A model generated the notes under the pieces. That model made no database searches and was not told where the DNA came from. It saw nothing but the letters and a program-made list of their open reading frames with translations. A stretch of 64,000 bases of DNA from Saccharomonospora sp. NB11 (GTDB lineage: Bacteria; Actinomycetota; Actinomycetes; Mycobacteriales; Pseudonocardiaceae): assembly GCF_015910535.1 (NCBI RefSeq), contig NZ_JACBJG010000014.1, positions 1 through 64,000 on the forward strand, in the 5' to 3' direction. Positions 55,001 through 63,999 of the stretch are shown here, in pieces. Within the stretch, counting starts at the first letter, position 1; each line of letters starts with the position of its first letter. Position numbers and translations under genes: made by a program.

Positions 55001-55522
55001 TTGACGCGCGAACTGCCGCCGGACGAGGCGTGGCGCAAGGCCAAGGAGGTCTGTTTCGACCTCCTGGCCGCGCGTCCGCGTACCAAGGACGAGCTGCGTC
55101 AGGCGTTGCGGCGCAAGGGCTTCGCCGAGGACGTCGGGGAGAAGCTCCTCGGCAAGCTCGACGACGCGGGACTGGTCGACGACGCCGCCTTCGCCGAGAT
55201 GTGGGTGCGGTCCCGCCACACCTATCGAGGTCTCGCGCGGCGGGCGCTGGTGGCCGAGCTGCGGCGCAAGGGAGTCGACCCGGAGATCGCCGCGGAGGCC
55301 GCGGGCGAGATCGACGCCGATGCCGAGGAGCAGCGGGCGCGGGAGCTGGTGCGCAAGAAGCTGCGGACCATGGGTGACGTGGACGAGCAGAAGGCCACGC
55401 GCCGCTTGATCGGCATGCTGGCCCGCAAGGGATATCCCCAGGGCCTGTCCTACCGCGTCGTCCGCGACGAACTGCGTGAGGCGGGAGCGGACACGACACT
55501 CCTGGACGACGTCGACCCCTGA
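55001..55522 (+). CDS. recX: RecA regulatory protein RecX
   Basis: A 173-residue helical protein made of RecX repeats: RTKDELRQALRRKGFAEDV, DDAGLVDDAAFAEMWVRSRH and KKLRTMGDVDEQKATRRLIGMLARKGY are characteristic. RecX binds the groove of the RecA filament and limits its activity. It is co-transcribed with recA as usual. TTG at 55001 gives the expected length; no clear ribosome site is seen and an in-frame start inside the recA end is possible. Confidence 0.9.
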   Translation: MTRELPPDEAWRKAKEVCFDLLAARPRTKDELRQALRRKGFAEDVGEKLLGKLDDAGLVDDAAFAEMWVRSRHTYRGLARRALVAELRRKGVDPEIAAEAAGEIDADAEEQRARELVRKKLRTMGDVDEQKATRRLIGMLARKGYPQGLSYRVVRDELREAGADTTLLDDVDP

Positions 55523-55542
55523 ACCCGAGTCCCGACGCGCGC

Positions 55543-55634
55543 GTGCCCGCATGTTGCGTCAGTGTGTCCGCACTTTGACGACGCGTGTCCGCGCCCTACG
55601 CGCGTGTGTCCGCGTCGTACGTACGCGTGTCTGC
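55543..55634. repeat. 21-bp imperfect tandem repeat after recX
   Basis: The core GTGTCCGC (first copy GTGCCCGC, last GTGTCTGC) recurs at 55543, 55564, 55585, 55606 and 55627, always 21 bases apart, with diverged 13-base spacers. It lies between the convergent recX and lipase-maturation-factor genes, where no terminator is seen. The spacing is two helical turns, so the cores lie on one face of the DNA. Confidence 0.75.
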
Positions 55635-55716
55635 ATCTCGTTGACTGCCTACAACACCTCGGCGTCGAGACGCCGCTGTTCGTACTTCTCGTCCTCGTCG
55701 TCTGACCCGTAGCCCG

Positions 55717-57159
55717 TCACACCACCACGGGCGTGCCGTCGGTCCCCAGCCGACAGGTCCGCACGACCATCCCCACCGGTTCCCTGACCCACCACGCCTT
55801 CGTCTCGGCGCGTTCGGCGCGTGTGGTGAACCGGTAGTGGAACAGGCGGGCACGGAGGTACGTCGGTGGGCGGCCGTCGAAGGGATCACGACGCAGTAGG
55901 CGGCGCACTTCGCGGTCTCCGTCGAGCAGCTTCCGGACGAGAACGGGCAGCCATCGGCCCCCATAGCGCGATGACAACGACAGGAACCACAGCTGCCAGT
56001 CGAGCCGGAAGTGGTAGGGCGCGACCTGTGGTGGACGCCGGTGAGGATCGGTCGGTTTGCCCTTGAACTGGTACTCGCGCCACACCGTGTCCTCGGTCAG
56101 GATGTCCTCGTCCGTGCCCTCGACGACCACTTCGTACCGGTCGCGGGTGACACTGCCGAACGCGCCGTAGGTGTTGACCAAATGGAACGGGTCGAAACTG
56201 AAGTTCATCAGTTGCCCGCGGCCGAGGAGGTTCCGCACCGGCCGATAGCTCAGCACCGCGACCAGGACCGTCAGGGCGACGACGAGACCGCCGTACCACG
56301 ACGACGGCGCGGCGAGGTCGTCCGGCGGCGCGACGCCGAGCAGCGTGCCGTCGATCGCGGACACCGCCAGCGTGATCGTCAACGCGTTCAACCACGAGAA
56401 GTTGCCGCTGAGCATCAACCAGCCCTGGGTGACGATCACGATGCCTGCCGCCACGCTTGCCGCGGGCTGCGGAGCGAAGAGCACGAACGGCACCACGAGT
56501 TGGGCGACGTGGTTGGCTACCGCCTCCACCCGGTGCATCCAGCGGGGCAGGTGGTGGAAGTACCAGCTCAGCGGGCCGGGCATCGGCTGCGTCTCGTGGT
56601 GGTAGTAGAGGCAGGTCAGATCCCGCCAACACCGATCGCCCCGCAGCTTGATCAGCCCGGCGCCGAATTCGAGGCGGAACAGCAGCCAGAGCAGCAACCA
56701 CAGCACAAGCGTCGGCACACTCGTGTGCGCAGGCCCGAGGAAGATCGCCAGGAAGCCCGTTTCGAGCAGTAGCGACTCCCAACCGAACGCGTACCACGTC
56801 TGCCCGACGTTGACGATCGACAGGTACAGCACCCACGGGACGGCCCACAGCAGCAGACACGCCCACACCGGCAGCAGATCCGCGACCCCGGCCAGCAGCG
56901 CTGCCGACACGACGGCGCCACCACCGGCGACCACGGCGAAGAGCCGGTCGGAGTAGTGCAGGTGGAACAGACTCGGGGCGCGTCGGACGTCGACCCGTTC
57001 CAGATACTCCGGAATGGGAAGTAGCCCTCGCTCACCGAGCAGGGCGCGGAACTGGTTCAGCGCGCAGACGAACGCCACCACGTAGAGCGCGGCCAGCATC
57101 TTCTGGAAGACGAGCCGCGAGATCCAGTACTCGTCGGCGGTGAACCAGTCCCACGACAT
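55717..57159 (-). CDS. Lipase maturation factor (LMF) family membrane protein
   Basis: A 480-residue protein with about eight membrane helices followed by a C-terminal soluble part. The LMF1/LMF2 family landmarks are present: LLLETGFLAIFLGP, FRLEFGAGLIKLRGD, CLYYHHETQPMPGPLSWYFHHLP, GNFSWLNALTI, NTYGAFG and, in the soluble part, EVVVEGTDED and WREYQFKGKPTDP followed by PYHFRLDWQLWFLSLS. In animals LMF1 is needed to fold secreted lipases in the ER; the bacterial role is unknown. It converges on recX. Confidence 0.82.
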   Translation of the reverse strand: MSWDWFTADEYWISRLVFQKMLAALYVVAFVCALNQFRALLGERGLLPIPEYLERVDVRRAPSLFHLHYSDRLFAVVAGGGAVVSAALLAGVADLLPVWACLLLWAVPWVLYLSIVNVGQTWYAFGWESLLLETGFLAIFLGPAHTSVPTLVLWLLLWLLFRLEFGAGLIKLRGDRCWRDLTCLYYHHETQPMPGPLSWYFHHLPRWMHRVEAVANHVAQLVVPFVLFAPQPAASVAAGIVIVTQGWLMLSGNFSWLNALTITLAVSAIDGTLLGVAPPDDLAAPSSWYGGLVVALTVLVAVLSYRPVRNLLGRGQLMNFSFDPFHLVNTYGAFGSVTRDRYEVVVEGTDEDILTEDTVWREYQFKGKPTDPHRRPPQVAPYHFRLDWQLWFLSLSSRYGGRWLPVLVRKLLDGDREVRRLLRRDPFDGRPPTYLRARLFHYRFTTRAERAETKAWWVREPVGMVVRTCRLGTDGTPVVV

Positions 57160-57204
57160 CCGCTCGGCGGGCCTCCCTCCACGACGGAAAGCCCGCCGTG
57201 TGCG

Positions 57205-57846
57205 CTACCTGGCCGTCGCGGCCTCCGCCCTCAGCTCGGAGGCCTCCTTGGCCAGTGTCTCAATGCGCGCGTAGTCGTGCGCCGCGAGAGCGTCCTTCGG
57301 CGTCAGCCAGGAACCACCGACACACCCCACGTTGCGCAGCGCCAGGTAGCGCGGCGCGCTGGCGACGGTGATGCCTCCGGTCGGGCAGAACCGCAGGTGC
57401 GGCAGTGGTCCGCCGATGGCCGCCAACGCTGCTGCGCCGCCACTGGCCTCGGCGGGGAAGAACTTCAGTCGCTCGAACCCGCGCTCGGCCAACCGCATGG
57501 CCTCGGAGACGGTGGACGCGCCGGGCAGCACCGGGAGTCCGGTGTCGACCACGGCGTCGAGCAGCGCGTCGGTGGTGCCGGGGGTCACGAGGAACGCGGC
57601 ACCCGCGTCCCGAGCGGCGCGGGCCTGGTTCGGGGTGATGACGGTGCCCGCACCGACGACCACGTCCGGCACCTCGGCGGACACGCGCCGGATGGCATCC
57701 AACGCCGCGTCGGTGCGCAGCGTCAGCTCCATCACGCGCACACCGCCCGCGAGCAGGGCGCGCGCGGTGGGGACGGCCGCCTCTGCGTCGTCCAGCACGA
57801 CGACGGGCAGGACGGGGGACAAGGCGAGCAGGTCGTCGGCGTTCAT
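57205..57846 (-). CDS. eda: KDPG aldolase (2-dehydro-3-deoxyphosphogluconate aldolase)
   Basis: A 213-residue class I aldolase barrel with catalytic Glu40 (MELTLRT) and the Schiff-base Lys128 (RLKFFPAE); GAGTVI and CPTGGI form the phosphate and substrate loops. It cleaves KDPG to pyruvate and glyceraldehyde-3-phosphate, the last step of the Entner-Doudoroff pathway. Its start overlaps the edd stop (ATGA), so both enzymes are made together. Confidence 0.93.
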   Translation of the reverse strand: MNADDLLALSPVLPVVVLDDAEAAVPTARALLAGGVRVMELTLRTDAALDAIRRVSAEVPDVVVGAGTVITPNQARAARDAGAAFLVTPGTTDALLDAVVDTGLPVLPGASTVSEAMRLAERGFERLKFFPAEASGGAAALAAIGGPLPHLRFCPTGGITVASAPRYLALRNVGCVGGSWLTPKDALAAHDYARIETLAKEASELRAEAATAR

Positions 57847-59759
57847 GCGCGTCCTTTCACGTCGACCAGGTCTGCGGTCCGGGTGGTGTCGGTCCTCGGG
57901 GCGGTCGTGTCGAAGGCCGGGCCGACGCCGCCGAAGACACCTCCGAAGACGCTGCCACCCAGTTCGGCGGGTCCCACGGTGCTGCGCAGCGCCGCGAAGA
58001 GTTCGCGTCCGTTGCCGTACCAGTCCTGATCGAGTGCCTGAGTGGCCGGACGTCGCGCCGCCAGGGTCTCCGCGTCCACGAGCACGTTCAGCTCACCGGC
58101 GTCGGCGTCCAGGTGCACGATGTCGCCGTCCTCCACCTTGGACAGTGGACCACCCACAGCGGACTCCGGACTGACGTGGATGGCGGCGGGGACCTTGCCC
58201 GAGGCGCCGGACATGCGGCCGTCGGTGACGAGAGCGACGCGGTGGCCCCGGTCCATGAGCACGCCCAGAGCCGGGATGAGGGCGTGCAGCTCGGGCATTC
58301 CCTTCGCCCGCGGGCCCTGGTCGCGCAGCACCACGACGACGTCCTGGTTCAGTTCACCGGCACGGAATGCCTGGGTGAAGTCGGCCTGTGAGGAGAAGAC
58401 GCGAGCGGGGGCCCGCACCGCGCGGTGCTCCGGCGCGACGGCCGACACCTTGATCACCGCACGACCGAGGTTCCCGTCGACCATGCGGAGCCCGCCCTCG
58501 GGCGCGAAGGGGTTGTCGGCGGTGCGGAGCACCGTGTCGTCGAGCGAGGTGGTGGGAACGTCGCGCCAAATCAGCGTGTCGCCGTCGAGGATGGGTTCCT
58601 GCCGATAGCGGTCGAGGCCCGGGCCGGCCACGGTGTGCACGTCCGGGTGCAGCAGTCCCGCGTCGAGCAGCGTGCCGACGAGCACCTGCACACCCCCAGC
58701 GGCGTGGAAGTGGTTGATGTCGGCGCTGCCGTTGGGGTAGACGTTCGCGAGCAGCGGCACGGCCGCCGAGAGGTCGGCGAAGTCGTCCCAGGTGAGGTGG
58801 ATGCCCGCGGCGGCGGCGACGGCGACGAGGTGCAACGTGTGGTTCTGCGATCCGCCGGTGGCGAGCAGTGCGACGATGCCGTTGACGATGCTGCGCTCGT
58901 CGACGACGTGAGCGATGGGCGTGTACTCGTCGCCACCGTGCGTGATCTCGACGATGCGCCGGGCGGCCTGTTCCGTGAGCGCCTTGCGCAGCGGCGTACC
59001 GGGTTGGACGAACGTCGCGCCCGGCAGGTGCAGACCCATCACCTCGACCACGAGCTGGTTGGAGTTCGCTGTGCCGTAGAAGGTGCAGGTGCCGGGCGAG
59101 TGGTAGGCGGCGGCCTCGGCGTCCAGGAGGTCCTCGCGCGTGGCCTTGCCCTCGGCGTAGAGCTGGCGGATGCGGGCCTTCTCCTTGTTCGGCAGGCCGG
59201 ACGCCATGGGGCCGGCCGGGACCAGCATCGCCGGCAGGTGTCCGAACGCGAGTGCGCCGATGAGGAGACCGGGCACGATCTTGTCGCACACGCCGAGGAG
59301 CAGTGCGCCGTCGAACATCTCGTGGGAGAGCGCGATGCCCGTGGCCATCGCGATGACGTCCCGGCTGAACAGGGAGAGTTCCATTCCGGCGCGACCCTGG
59401 GTGATGCCGTCGCACATCGCGGGCACACCGCCCGCGAACTGTGCCACCCCGCCGGCCTCCCGTGCGGCGTCCTTGATCCACGCGGGGAACTCGTCAAGCG
59501 GCTGGTGGGCCGACAGCAGGTCGTTGTAGGCGGAGACGATCGCGATGCCGGGTTTGCGGGCCTCACGGACGGCGAGCAGGTCGGGTCCGGAGCAGGCGGC
59601 GAAGCCGTGGGCCAGGTTGCTGCAGCCGAGTCCGGCGCGCACGGGACCTTCGGCGGCGGCGCTCTCGACGCGCGCGAGGTACGCCTGGCGCGAGGCGGCG
59701 CTGCGCTCGGCAATGCGGTGGGTGACGTCGGCGATGACGGGATGAAGGCTCAACGGCAT
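57843..59759 (-). CDS. edd: 6-phosphogluconate dehydratase
   Basis: A 638-residue IlvD/Edd-family dehydratase. The cysteines expected to hold a 4Fe-4S cluster are in [19 protein letters not shown] and [28 protein letters not shown] near the C terminus is the family signature. Length and the [18 protein letters not shown] terminus indicate Edd rather than dihydroxyacid dehydratase. With Eda it gives the Entner-Doudoroff route from 6-phosphogluconate. The upstream 270 bases hold candidate operators. Confidence 0.93.
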   Translation of the reverse strand: MPLSLHPVIADVTHRIAERSAASRQAYLARVESAAAEGPVRAGLGCSNLAHGFAACSGPDLLAVREARKPGIAIVSAYNDLLSAHQPLDEFPAWIKDAAREAGGVAQFAGGVPAMCDGITQGRAGMELSLFSRDVIAMATGIALSHEMFDGALLLGVCDKIVPGLLIGALAFGHLPAMLVPAGPMASGLPNKEKARIRQLYAEGKATREDLLDAEAAAYHSPGTCTFYGTANSNQLVVEVMGLHLPGATFVQPGTPLRKALTEQAARRIVEITHGGDEYTPIAHVVDERSIVNGIVALLATGGSQNHTLHLVAVAAAAGIHLTWDDFADLSAAVPLLANVYPNGSADINHFHAAGGVQVLVGTLLDAGLLHPDVHTVAGPGLDRYRQEPILDGDTLIWRDVPTTSLDDTVLRTADNPFAPEGGLRMVDGNLGRAVIKVSAVAPEHRAVRAPARVFSSQADFTQAFRAGELNQDVVVVLRDQGPRAKGMPELHALIPALGVLMDRGHRVALVTDGRMSGASGKVPAAIHVSPESAVGGPLSKVEDGDIVHLDADAGELNVLVDAETLAARRPATQALDQDWYGNGRELFAALRSTVGPAELGGSVFGGVFGGVGPAFDTTAPRTDTTRTADLVDVKGRA

Positions 59760-59922
59760 GGTCTCCGGGTTGAGTCACGGCAGGTGAACAGCGCAGATCT
59801 GCTTACGCAGAGTGACCGACTGAGGATGCGGTACGGCAGCGTCGGCGTCGTGTTCTGTGGGCAACTGACACGATACAGCGCCAGGCCGGGGCGACAATAT
59901 CGATTCAGTGATCGAGATGTAG

Positions 59923-59939
59923 TGACGTCGATCACGTCA
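59923..59939. promoter_or_regulatory. Inverted repeat upstream of edd
   Basis: TGACGT-CGATC-ACGTCA is a perfect 6-bp inverted repeat in the divergent region between edd and the sdh operon. A GCAGATCTGC palindrome lies nearer edd, at 59792-59801. Either could bind a sugar-acid regulator; none is encoded here. Confidence 0.4.
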
Positions 59940-59951
59940 AACGGATGGGGG

Positions 59952-59967
59952 TGTGCTACTTGTCACA
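59952..59967 (+). promoter_or_regulatory. CRP/GlxR-type binding site upstream of the sdh operon
   Basis: TGTGC-TACTTG-TCACA matches the cAMP-receptor consensus TGTGA-N6-TCACA in nine of ten positions. It is 68 bases before the first sdh-operon gene. GlxR control of sdhCAB is known in corynebacteria. Confidence 0.5.
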
Positions 59968-60034
59968 TTGACCGGTCGGGTGCAGAGTCTGCCGTACCGG
60001 TTTCGGACGCGAGCAACAATTCCGGAGGGTGAGC

Positions 60035-60325
60035 ATGTCGAGCGCCGAGATGACGGAGCTACGCCGGGCCATCGGGCAACTCCGACAGTGTGTAGGGGCC
60101 CTGAGATCACGGTACGGCGAGTCGCCCGCCGTCCGCCGCATCGTCAACGACGTCGACCGGCTCGACATCGACGCCGAGGACCTGGCCAAGCTGCCGCCCG
60201 TGCCCACGCAGTCGACCGGATCTCCTCCCGAGGTGGTGAAGATCCCCGACACCCCGTACGACCCGGCGCTCTGGAAGGGTGCCGACGACGAGGGCGTGGG
60301 TGGTTACCAGCGTGACCAGCACTGA
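60035..60325 (+). CDS. Rv0250c-like small protein of the sdh operon
   Basis: A 96-residue soluble protein resembling mycobacterial Rv0250c, which heads the sdh1 operon there. Shared features are the N-terminal helix (MTELRRAIGQLRQCVGALRSRYG), RRIVNDVDRL and the C-terminal DPALWKGADDEGVGG motif. GGAGG lies six bases before the ATG at 60035, favouring it over the GTG at 60029. It overlaps the proposed sdhC start. The function is unknown; an assembly or regulatory role for succinate dehydrogenase is suggested by constant linkage. Confidence 0.78.
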   Translation: MSSAEMTELRRAIGQLRQCVGALRSRYGESPAVRRIVNDVDRLDIDAEDLAKLPPVPTQSTGSPPEVVKIPDTPYDPALWKGADDEGVGGYQRDQH

Positions 60326-61163
60326 CCACTCGAAGGAGGACGACGCCACGGATTCCGACACCACTATGGACGGTGTGCCCACCTCGCGGAAGCGGGTCGC
60401 CCTGACCGAACGCACCCTGCGAACCGACCGGTGGTGGGCCGCGCCACTGTTCACCGCCCTCGGCCTCGCGGCGTTCGTCGTGTACGCCACGTTCCGGTCG
60501 TTCCTGCGTGAGGGCTACTTCGACGCCGAGTACCACTACCTCACCCCGTTCTACTCGCCGTGCCTGAGCGACTCGTGCGTGCCCGGGTCGAGTCACTTCG
60601 GCACGCCGTTCGGCGAGCTGCCGGGCTTCGTTCCGCTGGCGTTCCTCTCCCTGCCGTTCCTGCTCGGGTTCCGGCTCACCTGCTACTACTACCGCAAGGC
60701 GTACTACCGCTCGGTGTGGTTCGCGCCGCCTGCGTGCGCGGTGACCGAACCGCACGCGCGCTACACCGGCGAGACGCGTTTGCCGTTGATCGTGCAGAAC
60801 GTGCACCGGTACTTCTTCTACGTCGCCCTCGTCATCACGGTGATCAACACCTACGACGCGGTCCTGGCGTTCGGCGGAGAGCGTGGGTTCGGGATCGGAC
60901 TCGGCAACGTCGTCCTGCTGGTCAACGTGTTCTTCCTCTGGTGCTACACGCTCTCCTGCCACTCGTGCCGTCACGTGACGGGCGGCCGACTCAAGCACTT
61001 CTCGAAGAACCCGGTCCGGTACTGGATCTGGACGCAGGTCAGTCGGCTCAACGTCCGGCACATGCAGTTCGCCTGGATCACCTTGGGCACGCTGGTCCTC
61101 ACCGACCTCTACGTGTGGTTGGTGTCGACCGACACGATCTCCGACCTGCGTTTCGTCAACTGA
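60312..61163 (+). CDS. sdhC: Succinate dehydrogenase membrane anchor subunit
   Basis: A 283-residue membrane protein of the mycobacterial Sdh1 (Rv0249c) type, with five or six helices and the conserved YLTPFYSPCLSDSC loop, NVHRYFFYVAL and WCYTLSCHSCRHV, whose histidines are candidate haem ligands. It anchors SdhAB and passes electrons to menaquinone. The start is uncertain: GTG at 60312 overlaps the preceding gene, while ATG at 60366 would give a protein 18 residues shorter. Confidence 0.85.
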   Translation: MTSTDHSKEDDATDSDTTMDGVPTSRKRVALTERTLRTDRWWAAPLFTALGLAAFVVYATFRSFLREGYFDAEYHYLTPFYSPCLSDSCVPGSSHFGTPFGELPGFVPLAFLSLPFLLGFRLTCYYYRKAYYRSVWFAPPACAVTEPHARYTGETRLPLIVQNVHRYFFYVALVITVINTYDAVLAFGGERGFGIGLGNVVLLVNVFFLWCYTLSCHSCRHVTGGRLKHFSKNPVRYWIWTQVSRLNVRHMQFAWITLGTLVLTDLYVWLVSTDTISDLRFVN

Positions 61164-61220
61164 CATCCCAGCCGTGCGGTGTGTGGCACGGCGGCACGAC
61201 AGAAGGTGGCCTGACTTTTC

Positions 61221-63137
61221 ATGACCGAGGTCGAACGGCACAGCTACGACGTGGTGGTGATCGGTGCCGGTGGGGCGGGCCTGCGGGCCGTGATCGAGGC
61301 GCGGCAACGGGGACTGTCCGTCGCGGTGGTGTGCAAGTCGCTGTTCGGCAAGGCGCACACCGTCATGGCCGAGGGCGGCTGTGCGGCGTCCATGGGCAAC
61401 GTCAACCCGAACGACGGGTGGCAGGTGCACTTCCGCGACACCATGCGGGGCGGCAAGTTCCTCAACAACTGGCGGATGGCCGAACTGCACGCCAAGGAGG
61501 CCCCCGACCGGGTGTGGGAGTTGGAGACCTACGGGGCTCTGTTCGACCGAACCGGTGACGGCCGGATCAGCCAGCGCAACTTCGGTGGCCACACCTACCC
61601 GCGACTGGCGCACGTGGGTGACCGCACCGGTCTGGAGCTGATCCGCACGATGCAGCAGAAGATCGTGTCGCTGCAGCAGGAGGATCACGCGACCTACGGC
61701 GACTACGAGGCCAAGCTGAAGGTCTTCGCCGAGTGCACGATCACCGAGTTGCTCACCCAGGACGGTGCCATCGCCGGAGCGTTCGGGTACTGGCGGGAGT
61801 CCGGTCGGTTCGTGTTGTTCGAGGCGCCCGCCGTGGTGCTGGCCACGGGCGGGATCGGCAAGTCGTTCAAGGTCACGTCGAACTCCTGGGAGTACACCGG
61901 CGACGGGCACGCGCTGGCACTGCGGGCAGGTGCGTCGCTCATCAACATGGAGTTCGTCCAGTTCCACCCCACCGGAATGGTCTGGCCGCCCAGCGTCAAG
62001 GGCATCCTCGTCACGGAGGGGGTCCGGGGGGACGGCGGCGTGCTGCGCAACTCCGAGGGCGAACGGTTCATGTTCCGCTACGTCCCGGACGTCTTCAAGG
62101 GACAGTACGCGGAGACCGAGGAAGAAGCCGACCGCTGGTACACCGATCCGGACAACAATCGCCGCACGCCCGACCTGTTGCCGCGCGACGAGGTGGCCCG
62201 CGCGATCAACACCGAGGTCAAGGAAGGACGCGGTTCCCCGCACGGCGGGGTGTACCTCGACATCGCGAGCCGGATGTCCGCGGACGAGATCAAGCGCCGA
62301 CTGCCGTCGATGTACCACCAGTTCAAGGAACTGGCCGACGTCGACATCACCGCGGAGCCGATGGAGGTCGGACCCACCTGTCACTACGTGATGGGCGGTA
62401 TCGAGGTCGACCCGGACACCGCCGCGGCGAGCGTGCCGGGGCTGTTCGCTGCGGGGGAGTGCTCCGGCGGGATGCACGGCTCCAACCGGCTCGGCGGGAA
62501 CTCGTTGTCGGACCTGCTCGTGTTCGGACGTCGAGCCGGTCTCGGGGCCGCCGACTACGTCGAGTCGCTCGCCGAGCGCCCCTCCGTGTCCGAAGTAGAC
62601 GTCGCGGTCGCCGCGCGGGCCGCGCTCGCCCCGTTCGACCCGCCTCGTGACGGCCAGGAGGCGGAGAACCCGTACACCCTGCAGGCCGAACTACAACAGT
62701 GCATGAACGACCTTGTGGGCATCATCCGTACAGCCGACGAGATGGAGAAGGCACTGGAGAAGCTCGACGAGATCCGGGGCCGGTTGCGTGGTGTCACGGT
62801 CGAGGGACACCGCCAGTACAACCCCGGCTGGCACCTGGCACTCGATCTGCGCAACATGCTGCTCGCCAGCGAGTGCGTCGCGCGTGCGGCCCTGCGGCGC
62901 ACCGAGAGCCGGGGCGGTCACACCCGGGACGACTACCCGCAGATGGACGCGCGGTGGCGCAACACGCTGCTCGTGTGCACGGTTGCCGGGGACGAGACGC
63001 CGGTGCCGCACATCGAAGTGACCACCAAGGAGCAGGAACCGATGCGCACCGACCTGCTCGGTCTGTTCGAGCTGGCCGAACTGGAGAAGTACTACACCGA
63101 CGAGGAACTGGCCGACCATCCGGAAAGGACGGCCTGA
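61221..63137 (+). CDS. sdhA: Succinate dehydrogenase flavoprotein subunit
   Basis: A 638-residue FAD protein. The nucleotide site is VVVIGAGGAGLRA (11-23). His46 in GKAHTVMAEGGCAA is the expected site of covalent FAD. HPTGMV, TEGVRGDGG and HYVMGGIEV carry active-site residues for succinate oxidation, and NRLGGNSLSDLLVFGRRAG binds FAD. The sequence is of the mycobacterial Sdh1 kind. It follows sdhC after 57 bases and precedes sdhB by one base. Confidence 0.95.
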   Translation: MTEVERHSYDVVVIGAGGAGLRAVIEARQRGLSVAVVCKSLFGKAHTVMAEGGCAASMGNVNPNDGWQVHFRDTMRGGKFLNNWRMAELHAKEAPDRVWELETYGALFDRTGDGRISQRNFGGHTYPRLAHVGDRTGLELIRTMQQKIVSLQQEDHATYGDYEAKLKVFAECTITELLTQDGAIAGAFGYWRESGRFVLFEAPAVVLATGGIGKSFKVTSNSWEYTGDGHALALRAGASLINMEFVQFHPTGMVWPPSVKGILVTEGVRGDGGVLRNSEGERFMFRYVPDVFKGQYAETEEEADRWYTDPDNNRRTPDLLPRDEVARAINTEVKEGRGSPHGGVYLDIASRMSADEIKRRLPSMYHQFKELADVDITAEPMEVGPTCHYVMGGIEVDPDTAAASVPGLFAAGECSGGMHGSNRLGGNSLSDLLVFGRRAGLGAADYVESLAERPSVSEVDVAVAARAALAPFDPPRDGQEAENPYTLQAELQQCMNDLVGIIRTADEMEKALEKLDEIRGRLRGVTVEGHRQYNPGWHLALDLRNMLLASECVARAALRRTESRGGHTRDDYPQMDARWRNTLLVCTVAGDETPVPHIEVTTKEQEPMRTDLLGLFELAELEKYYTDEELADHPERTA

Positions 63138-63138
63138 C

Positions 63139-63894
63139 ATGGGATACGACGCGCACCTGCGGATCTGGCGCGGTGACGACGGCGACGGGGAGCTGCGGGA
63201 CTACACCGTCGAGGCGAACGAGGGCGAGGTGGTGCTCGATCTGATCCACCGGTTGCAGGCGACGCAGGCACCGGACCTCGCCGTGCGCTGGAACTGCAAG
63301 GCAGGCAAGTGCGGCTCGTGCTCCGCCGAGGTCAACGGCAGGCCACGGCTGCTGTGCATGACCCGCATGTCGGTGTTCCGGCCCGACGAGGTCATCACCG
63401 TGACTCCGATGCGGACGTTCCCGGTGGTCCGCGACCTCGTCACCGACGTCTCCTACAACTACGAGAAGGCGCGGGAGATCCCGGCGTTCGCGCCACCGCC
63501 GGAGCTCGAACCGGGCGAGTACCGCATGCAGCAGGTCGACGTGCAGCGGTCGCAGGAGTTCCGCAAGTGCATCGAGTGCTTCCTGTGCCAGAACGTCTGC
63601 CACGTCATCCGTGACCACGAGGAGAACAAACCCGCCTTCGCCGGACCGCGGTTCCTGATGCGGATCGCGGAGCTGGACATGCACCCGCTCGACGTGGCCG
63701 ACCGCAAGGACGCCGCACAGGACGAGCACGGTCTCGGCTACTGCAACATCACGAAGTGCTGCACCGAGGTGTGCCCGGAGAACATCCACATCACCGACAA
63801 CGCGCTCATTCCGATGAAGGAGCGCGTCGTGGACCGCCGCTACGACCCCGTGGTGTGGTTGGGCGACAAGCTGTTCCGCCGTCACAAGAGCTGA
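63139..63894 (+). CDS. sdhB: Succinate dehydrogenase iron-sulfur subunit
   Basis: A 251-residue electron-transfer subunit. The N-terminal ferredoxin domain binds 2Fe-2S through NCKAGKCGSCSAEV and LLCM. The C-terminal domain binds further clusters through CIECFLCQNVCHV and CNITKCCTEVCPENI. It links the SdhA flavin to the SdhC quinone site. It is the last gene of the operon and is followed directly by a strong terminator. Confidence 0.95.
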   Translation: MGYDAHLRIWRGDDGDGELRDYTVEANEGEVVLDLIHRLQATQAPDLAVRWNCKAGKCGSCSAEVNGRPRLLCMTRMSVFRPDEVITVTPMRTFPVVRDLVTDVSYNYEKAREIPAFAPPPELEPGEYRMQQVDVQRSQEFRKCIECFLCQNVCHVIRDHEENKPAFAGPRFLMRIAELDMHPLDVADRKDAAQDEHGLGYCNITKCCTEVCPENIHITDNALIPMKERVVDRRYDPVVWLGDKLFRRHKS

Positions 63895-63902
63895 GCGACG
63901 AC

Positions 63903-63941
63903 GAAGGCCGCCGTCCCCGGAATCCGGGGACGGCGGCCTTC
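63903..63941. terminator. Strong terminator after sdhB
   Basis: A perfect 18-bp stem (left arm 63903-63920, right arm 63924-63941) with an AAT loop, 8 bases after the sdhB stop. It probably also serves the convergent gene that enters from the right. Confidence 0.9.
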
Positions 63942-63963
63942 GCGTGCCGGGTCGACGTGCCGG

Positions 63964-63999
63964 TCAGGCCGGCTTGCCGTCGGTGAGGGTGGCCTCCTC
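63964..63999 (-). CDS. 3' end of a minus-strand gene (partial)
   Basis: The last 36 bases read on the minus strand as EEATLTDGKPA followed by TGA, plausible as the C terminus of a gene that begins outside the window and converges on sdhB. Too little is present to identify it. Confidence 0.45.
   Translation of the reverse strand, partial: EEATLTDGKPA

Noticed and set aside
55543-55634. CRISPR array or coding heptad repeat
   Set aside because: The conserved core is only 8 bases with 13-base spacers, and the open frames across it are short, with no start signal.
60144-62477. Long minus-strand open frame opposite the sdh operon
   Set aside because: Same GC-skewed shadow pattern; sdhC and sdhA are clear on the plus strand.
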